A DNA stretch of 34,683 nt, taken from assembly GCA_016795345.1 (NCBI GenBank), contig JAEUHO010000586.1, forward strand, positions 1 through 34,683. Reading direction: 5' to 3'. Below, in pieces: positions 30,812 through 34,683 of the stretch (position 1 is the stretch's first letter; the number at the start of each line of letters is the position of its first letter). Below the pieces are notes generated by a model. The model was not told the DNA's origin, searched no databases, and was given only the letters and a program-made list of their open reading frames with translations. A program made the translations under genes and the position numbers. This stretch comes from Planctomycetia bacterium (GTDB lineage: Bacteria > Planctomycetota > PLA2 > JAEUHO01).

Positions 30812-31164
30812 GGGAGTTTGTCTCCTTGGAATCGCTCGGAATCTCGGTCCCCGCGGTGTTCCAAGCCATCCGCGGGAGCCTGGCGGGGCGGACGAGAAAC
30901 GCTTCTCGCGCCGCGAACCACCTACTGCGTGAAGATTCGTAGCACGTGGGGGGGACACGACGAAAGAATCTGTTTTCGTCCCAATCGCCAGCCCGTCGCA
31001 CGCGACCGCCCGGAAGCCGCATCCGATCCCCACCCGACCCCCCGAAAAGCCCTGGGTTTTCCTTGGAATTCGAAGGGTTCCCTCTCCACGCGGCACCCCG
31101 CGCCCGGCCCGGCCTCGCCAATCCCCCCGTTGGACGCAGAATTCGGCGCTTTCGTCGCGCGAGG
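30812..31164. other. 353-nt spacer upstream of the histone gene, relatively AT-rich, with hairpins
   Basis: Less GC-rich than its surroundings. Contains inverted repeats CGAGAA/TTCTCG (30893-30908) and GACGAAA/TTTCGTC (30959-30980), and a stretch near 31049-31080 with GGTTTTCC and GGAATTCGAAGG. A TTGGAA (minus strand, about 30860) could be a -35 box for the histone gene, but I cannot place a good -10. No gene is seen. Confidence 0.5.
30959..30980. repeat. Inverted repeat in the histone upstream region
   Basis: GACGAAA and TTTCGTC, 7-bp stem with an 8-nt loop, about 150 bp upstream of the histone start. Confidence 0.55.
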
Positions 31165-31797
31165 TCAGGGCAGCCGCACGCTGACCGCGACGCCGTCCCG
31201 AAGCGGCAGGATCGTCGTGCGCAGGCGGGGGTGGGTCGTGACCGCTTCCACGTACCGCCGGATGGCGACGGTGGCCGGGTCCTGGGCCGTCCGATCCGCC
31301 ACCGCGCCGTCCCAGAGGACGTTGTCGGTCACCAGCAGCCCCCCGGGTCGAAGCCGCGCGACCGCCGGCTCGACGACGTCCGGATACCCCTCCTTGTCGA
31401 TGTCGCAGTACACGACGTCGAACGGGCCCGTCTCGCGCCGGAACGCCGACAGGGCGTCCTCGCGGACGTACCGGACCCGGTCCCGGTCCCCGAGCCGATC
31501 GAGGTACGCGAGGCCCCGTGCGACGTTGTCGGGGTCGAGGTCGGTGAGGGTGACCTGGCCGTCGGCGGGCATCCCCCGGAGCCACCACGCCGCTGAGTAC
31601 CCGAACCCGCTGCCCAGCTCGTACACGCGGCGGGCGCCGATGGACCGGGCCAGCACCTCCAGCAGCGACCCGACGGCGGGCCCGACGATCGGGAAGCCCC
31701 GGGTGCGGGCGTACGCCTCCATCTCGAGGAACACCGCGTCGCGGGCGGGGGCGTGGGCGTAGACGTAGGCGTCCACCGTCGGATCGGTGATGGGCAT
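31165..31797 (-). CDS. Class I SAM-dependent O-methyltransferase (CCoAMT/catechol OMT type)
   Basis: 210 residues, the usual length. SAM-binding motifs: YELGSGFGYSAAWW (motif I), LTDLDPDNV (acidic end of strand 2), FDVVYCDIDKEGYPDVV (motif IV with metal-ligand Asp), and LVTDNVLWDGAVAD (Asp-Asn ligands). The family transfers methyl groups to hydroxyls of catechol-like or other small substrates with a divalent metal; the substrate is not known. The N-terminal MPITDPTVDAYVYAHAPARD is typical. The ATG at 31797 follows a TAGCGT box by 7 nt. It is divergent from thyX across a pyrimidine-rich tract. Confidence 0.92.
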   Translation of the reverse strand: MPITDPTVDAYVYAHAPARDAVFLEMEAYARTRGFPIVGPAVGSLLEVLARSIGARRVYELGSGFGYSAAWWLRGMPADGQVTLTDLDPDNVARGLAYLDRLGDRDRVRYVREDALSAFRRETGPFDVVYCDIDKEGYPDVVEPAVARLRPGGLLVTDNVLWDGAVADRTAQDPATVAIRRYVEAVTTHPRLRTTILPLRDGVAVSVRLP

Positions 31798-31804
31798 GGG
31801 GGGT

Positions 31805-31810
31805 ACGCTA
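31805..31810 (-). promoter_or_regulatory. -10 box TAGCGT, leaderless start
   Basis: On the minus strand TAGCGT ends 7 nt (ACCCCCC) before the ATG at 31797; no Shine-Dalgarno. Confidence 0.45.
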
Positions 31811-31867
31811 GCCGGGCCCGGAGCCCCCGAGGGCGTGCTCGCGTCCGGAGCCGTCCGCCCCGGGGCG

Positions 31868-31980
31868 TCTCCCTCCCGCCACCCTTCTCCCTCCGCCCAC
31901 GCTGCTCCCTCCCTCCCCCCACCCTGCTCTCTCCCTCCCCCCGCGCCCCCCACCTTCCCCCGCGCCCGGCCTCCGTCCCC
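31868..31980. repeat. Pyrimidine-rich tract between divergent genes
   Basis: About 110 nt of almost pure C/T on the plus strand, with roughly fifteen runs of three or more C and a repeated word CTGCTC(C/T)CTCCCT. The minus strand is correspondingly G-run-rich and could form G-quadruplexes. Confidence 0.7.
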
Positions 31981-31994
31981 TAGGTCGGCTATAC

Positions 31995-32013
31995 GAGCCC
32001 TCCGCGGAGGCTC
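31995..32013 (+). promoter_or_regulatory. Hairpin that would sequester the thyX Shine-Dalgarno
   Basis: GAG-c-CCTC-CGCG-GAGG-CTC folds as a 7-bp stem with one bulge and a CGCG loop. The GGAGG at 32006-32010 lies in the stem. TATACG at 31990-31995 could be the -10 box, in which case the hairpin would be only partly transcribed. Confidence 0.4.
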
Positions 32014-32019
32014 TCCTTG

Positions 32020-33636
32020 GTGCTCATGTCCGCCGCCCCGGTCGGTCCCGTCCTGTCGCGCGAGCCGGAGGTCCGGCTCGTGAACGCGTTCCCGCGTCCC
32101 TACGAGAACGCGGTCGCGACGGCGCGGACGTGTTACTCGGGGCGCGGGATCGTGGAGACCGAGGAGGTCTCGGGCGGGCCCGGGCTCTCCGAGGAGAAGC
32201 GCCGGAAGAAGGTCGAGCAACGCGACCGCATCGCGAAGTCGATCTACCAGGCCGGCCACCACACGACGCTCCAGCACGCGCACTTCCAGTTCGCGCTCGA
32301 CGCGGTGTCGCGGCAGTTCCTCTGGTCGTTCCTCCACGCGCACCCGTTCTACAACTCCGAGCAGGTCAGCCAGCGCTACGTCGAGGTGCGGGCGGGCAAC
32401 TACACGGTGCCGCCGCTCTCGGGCGAGGCGCTGGCGGTGTACGAGGCGTGCGCCCAGCGGCAGATGGCCGAGTACCACCGCCTGATCGAGCTGCTGACGC
32501 CGGTGGTCGAGCGGGTGTACTTCGGCGTGTTCCCGGCGCGCAAGCCGCGGGCCGAGCAGTGGAAGGGCGCGGTCCAGAAGAAGGCGCAGGAGATCGCCCG
32601 TTACGTCCTGCCGCTGGCGACGCACGCGTACCTCTATCACACCGTCTCCGGGCTCACGCTGCTGCGGTACTGGCGGCTCTGCGAGACCTACGACGCCCCG
32701 CGCGAGCAGCGGCTCGTCGTGAAGAAGATGGTCGACGCGCTCCTGGCGCACGATCCCCTGGTCGCGACGATCCTCGAGGAGCCGCTGCCGCTCGAGGAGA
32801 CGCCGGAGCACGCGTTCTTCGTCTCGACGATCGGCGGCGCGGCGAACGGCGCCACCCGCGACCGCGCGGCGGCGGAGTTCGACCGGGCGCTCGGCGACCG
32901 CGTGAGCCTGCTGGTGGACTGGAAGGGGCGCAACGAGGAGGTCGTCGCGGCGTCGGTGCGCGAGGTGCTCGGCGTGCCGCGGGCGCTGCTCTCCGACGAC
33001 GAGGCGATCCTCCTCGCGCTCGACCCGGCGAGCAACAAGACCCTCGGCCAGAGCCTCAACGTCTCGACGATCTCGAAGCTGACGCGGGCGCTGTCGCACG
33101 CGTCGTACACGTTCCGCAAGCGGCTGTCCCACACCGCCGACAGCCAGGACCAGCGCCACCGCATGACGCCGGCCTCGCGGCCGTGCCTGCCGGCGTACCT
33201 CTCGGACCAGCCCGACTACGTCCGGCCGGCGATCGTCTACGAGGACGACGCCGTGCGGCAGGCGTACGACGAGAGCATGGCGCGGACGTGGGACGCGATC
33301 CGGCGCCTGCGCGCGCTGGGCGTGTCCGACGAGGACCGCGCGTACCTGCTGCCGAACGCCGTGAGCATCCGCTTCACGGAGAGCGCCGACCTCCTCCACC
33401 TGCACCACAAGCTGAAGATGCGCCTCTGCTACAACGCGCAGGAGGAGATCTGGCGCGCCAGCCGCGACGAGGCGATGCAGATCGGCGAGGTCAACCGCCG
33501 CATCGGCCGCTACCTGCTGCCGCCCTGCACGCTGCGGAAGATGGCGGGCGCGGCGCCCATCTGCCCCGAGGGCGACCGCTTCTGCGGCGTCCGCGTGTGG
33601 AAGATGGAGATCGCCGACTATCGGCGTCTGATCTGA
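32020..33636 (+). CDS. thyX: Flavin-dependent thymidylate synthase, long tandem-domain form
   Basis: About 538 residues, roughly twice the usual ThyX length, with two Thy1-like halves. Half 1 (about 15-240) has AGHHTTLQHAHFQFALDAVS and HPFYNSEQVSQRYVEV; half 2 (about 265-530) has RKRLSHTADSQDQRHRM and HLHHKLKMRLCYNAQEE. ThyX makes dTMP from dUMP using FAD, NADPH and methylene-tetrahydrofolate. The classical RHRx7S motif is altered in both halves: HAHPF precedes SEQVSQRY in half 1, and RKR replaces RHR in half 2. Such long forms are annotated as ThyX in several bacterial groups. Start choice: GTG 32020 lies nine bases after GGAGG; TTG 32017 (six) and ATG 32026 (fifteen) are alternatives. Confidence 0.85.
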   Translation: MLMSAAPVGPVLSREPEVRLVNAFPRPYENAVATARTCYSGRGIVETEEVSGGPGLSEEKRRKKVEQRDRIAKSIYQAGHHTTLQHAHFQFALDAVSRQFLWSFLHAHPFYNSEQVSQRYVEVRAGNYTVPPLSGEALAVYEACAQRQMAEYHRLIELLTPVVERVYFGVFPARKPRAEQWKGAVQKKAQEIARYVLPLATHAYLYHTVSGLTLLRYWRLCETYDAPREQRLVVKKMVDALLAHDPLVATILEEPLPLEETPEHAFFVSTIGGAANGATRDRAAAEFDRALGDRVSLLVDWKGRNEEVVAASVREVLGVPRALLSDDEAILLALDPASNKTLGQSLNVSTISKLTRALSHASYTFRKRLSHTADSQDQRHRMTPASRPCLPAYLSDQPDYVRPAIVYEDDAVRQAYDESMARTWDAIRRLRALGVSDEDRAYLLPNAVSIRFTESADLLHLHHKLKMRLCYNAQEEIWRASRDEAMQIGEVNRRIGRYLLPPCTLRKMAGAAPICPEGDRFCGVRVWKMEIADYRRLI

Positions 33637-33679
33637 GGCGGCCTCGCCCGCGGGCGTCGGGCGTGCGGCCGGGTGGCTT

Positions 33680-33696
33680 CGGGACGCGAGGCCCGG
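33680..33696 (+). repeat. Dispersed 3'-end hairpin element, thyX copy 1
   Basis: CGGG-ACGCGAGG-CCCGG, 43 nt after the thyX stop, in its sense. Confidence 0.7.
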
Positions 33697-33722
33697 GGGC
33701 ACCCGGGGCGCGGTCGGGCGCG

Positions 33723-33740
33723 CGGGACCGCGAGGCCCGG
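33723..33740 (+). repeat. Dispersed 3'-end hairpin element, thyX copy 2
   Basis: CGGG-ACCGCGAGG-CCCGG, 26 nt beyond copy 1 and in the same orientation; the only tandem pair in the window. Confidence 0.7.
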
Positions 33741-33800
33741 GGGCCGGCCCGGGTCGTCGCGCGGTTTCGTCGCGCCGCCGGGCCGGTGTCGTCGTGGAAA

Positions 33801-34043
33801 CCGACCGGCCGGTCGGCGGACGTCGAGGCCGTCGTCGTCGTAACCGTCGGAATGACGGCCATTTGCACGGGACGACCGGTTTCGCGTGGAATCGCGAAAC
33901 ATCCGGGGGCGTTTCTCCGTCTAACTGGGTGAGCAGAGCAACCCATCGCCAGCGAGCCAACCCTCCTGCCCAACCCTCCCACGTGCTCCTGACGATATCT
34001 GCCCCGGCGCCGCTCCTGTGAAGGACCGGCGCCGGTCTTTTTT
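33801..34043 (+). ncRNA. Candidate structured small RNA ending in an intrinsic terminator
   Basis: In order: perfect palindrome CCGACCGGCCGGTCGG (33801-33816), GGCCGTC/GACGGCC (33827-33860), GTTTCGCG/CGCGAAAC with a six-base loop (33879-33900), TGGGT/ACCCA (33926-33945), then the terminal hairpin with U-run (34004-34043). No protein frame is convincing. I do not recognise it as SRP RNA, 6S, tmRNA or RNase P RNA. No promoter of the window's usual type was found, so this is tentative; it could instead be the long 3' end of the thyX transcript. Confidence 0.3.
34004..34043 (+). terminator. Intrinsic terminator (plus strand)
   Basis: Stem CCGGCGCCG / CGGCGCCGG (9 bp) with a 14-nt loop, followed directly by TCTTTTTT. 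It is the only textbook U-tract terminator on the plus strand here. It lies 370 nt after thyX, so it ends either a long thyX transcript or a separate RNA. Confidence 0.85.
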
Positions 34044-34061
34044 GCGCCGGCTGATCCGATT

Positions 34062-34379
34062 CCGCTGACGGCTATCACCATAGTAGCGACGCGAGATCTG
34101 CGTCACTGGACTTCCCCCTAGCATCGACGCGGGGACCAGCCCTCGTTCGGGTGCTGCTCGCGGGCTCGCAGCCCCCGTCGTGCGGCTCCGCCGCACGACC
34201 CCTCGGGAATATCGGGCCGGCGCCGGAGGCAACCGCATCTGTCGGATCTAGTCCCGACGGTTTCGGTGCTGCGGGCGGGCCGCGCCGGAGGCCGACGCAT
34301 CGAACGCGGTCGAGCCCGTTCCGCAGGCTGCTCCGGCTCCGCTGACGGCGATTCCACGACGCCCGACGCGGGATCTCCG
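34062..34379. repeat. Imperfect direct repeat, two 41-bp copies 277 bp apart
   Basis: 34062-34102 and 34339-34379. Both start CCGCTGACGGC and, 26 bases on, carry GACGCG(A/G)GATCT(G/C)CG; the centres have diverged. Confidence 0.6.
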
Positions 34380-34683
34380 CGGGAGGTCTCCGATATCCGT
34401 CCCTGAACTCCGTCGAGGGTGCGACCGCTTCGAGGCGGCTCTCCGCATCGCAGGGTCGGTTCTCCGGGACCTCCCGTACGCGATCGGCGCGTCGGATGGG
34501 GTGCGGAGGGCCCATGAGGACGACGACGCGTGGCCCTCGCCACGCTAGCCCGGCCCATGCACGAGGGGACGAGGTTGGGGCCGCGGCTGCGACCCGGGCG
34601 TATCGCAGGGCCACCGGCGGGCACGAACGCGTGCGCCACGTCGCGGAGGCTCCTCGGCGTGGTGCAGGAACACGCTGTCGTCG

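Larger units (their letters stand above)
33637..34683. other. 1.05-kb hairpin-rich flank without a supportable gene
   Basis: Contains two copies of the dispersed element, a 16-bp palindrome, several hairpins, a canonical terminator (34004-34043), a 9-bp hairpin GTCGTGCGG/CCGCACGAC (34177-34199), and an imperfect direct repeat (34062-34102 and 34339-34379). Open frames on either strand give Arg-rich sequence without recognisable domains. The last about 60 bases could belong to a gene outside the window but nothing is recognisable. Confidence 0.55.

Noticed and set aside
33801-34043. SRP RNA, 6S, RNase P or tmRNA
   Set aside because: None of their conserved core sequences is present; kept only as an unclassified candidate.
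34075-34639. Open frames on the minus strand in the right flank (about 173-179 codons)
   Set aside because: Arg/Pro/Ser-rich low-information sequence, no Shine-Dalgarno or -10 box, overlapping hairpins and repeats.
1-34683. tRNA, rRNA, CRISPR, phage or conjugation genes
   Set aside because: Scanned by eye for tRNA-type arms, CRISPR repeat periodicity, integrases and phage structural proteins; none found.

Overview
The window is a very GC-rich bacterial chromosome segment with 27 protein genes I can support. I see no tRNA, rRNA, insertion sequence, prophage or CRISPR array. Long open frames occur in every frame because stop codons are rare, so genes were accepted on domain content, signal peptides, start signals and neighbour packing. 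The mix of large secreted HEAT-repeat proteins, carboxypeptidase-regulatory-like surface proteins, a DUF4382 lipoprotein, a long two-domain ThyX, many signal peptides and tiny zinc-finger anti-sigma proteins suggests a Gram-negative bacterium, most likely an uncultured Planctomycetota (moderate confidence; no rRNA or marker set is present to prove it).

Layout. 1-3.4 kb: the end of a glycerophosphodiester phosphodiesterase, a VOC protein, a small membrane protein, a SpoIIE/PP2C-type phosphatase and a small unknown. 3.6-8.9 kb: a secreted VPVY-repeat protein divergent from an ECF sigma/anti-sigma pair, then a large GAF-PAS-PAS hybrid histidine kinase-like protein that has lost every phosphoacceptor, and an orphan zinc-finger anti-sigma-like protein converging on it. 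8.9-10.0 kb: apparently non-coding, with a direct repeat. 10.0-18.7 kb: a co-directional run of exported or envelope proteins (NTF2-like, DUF4382 lipoprotein, HExxH peptidase, carboxypeptidase-regulatory-like protein, HEAT-like protein) plus a sugar-nucleotide epimerase and a membrane protein. 18.8-20.3 kb: a GAF protein divergent from a DppA-type D-aminopeptidase. 20.4-26.1 kb: three tandem paralogous secreted HEAT proteins. 26.2-30.2 kb: a coupled pair that looks like a split MscK-type mechanosensitive channel. 30.6-33.6 kb: a 68-residue bacterial histone, an O-methyltransferase and a tandem ThyX. 33.6-34.7 kb: a hairpin-rich non-coding flank with a strong terminator.

Two features run across the whole window and are the main candidates for something undescribed. 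First, a short hairpin element (stem CCGGG/CCCGG, loop ending CGCGAGG) recurs at least 11 times. Copies in spacers sit just downstream of stop codons and in the sense of the gene they follow. Second, many genes start only 6-8 nt after a GGTANNNT-like -10 box and have no Shine-Dalgarno, which implies widespread leaderless mRNAs; genes whose start lies 20 nt or more from the box have a Shine-Dalgarno.

The genes do not form one pathway. Most look like envelope, signalling and housekeeping functions with individual promoters. Clear operon-like coupling is seen only for sigma/anti-sigma (2 nt gap) and for the coiled-coil/MscS pair (ATGA overlap).
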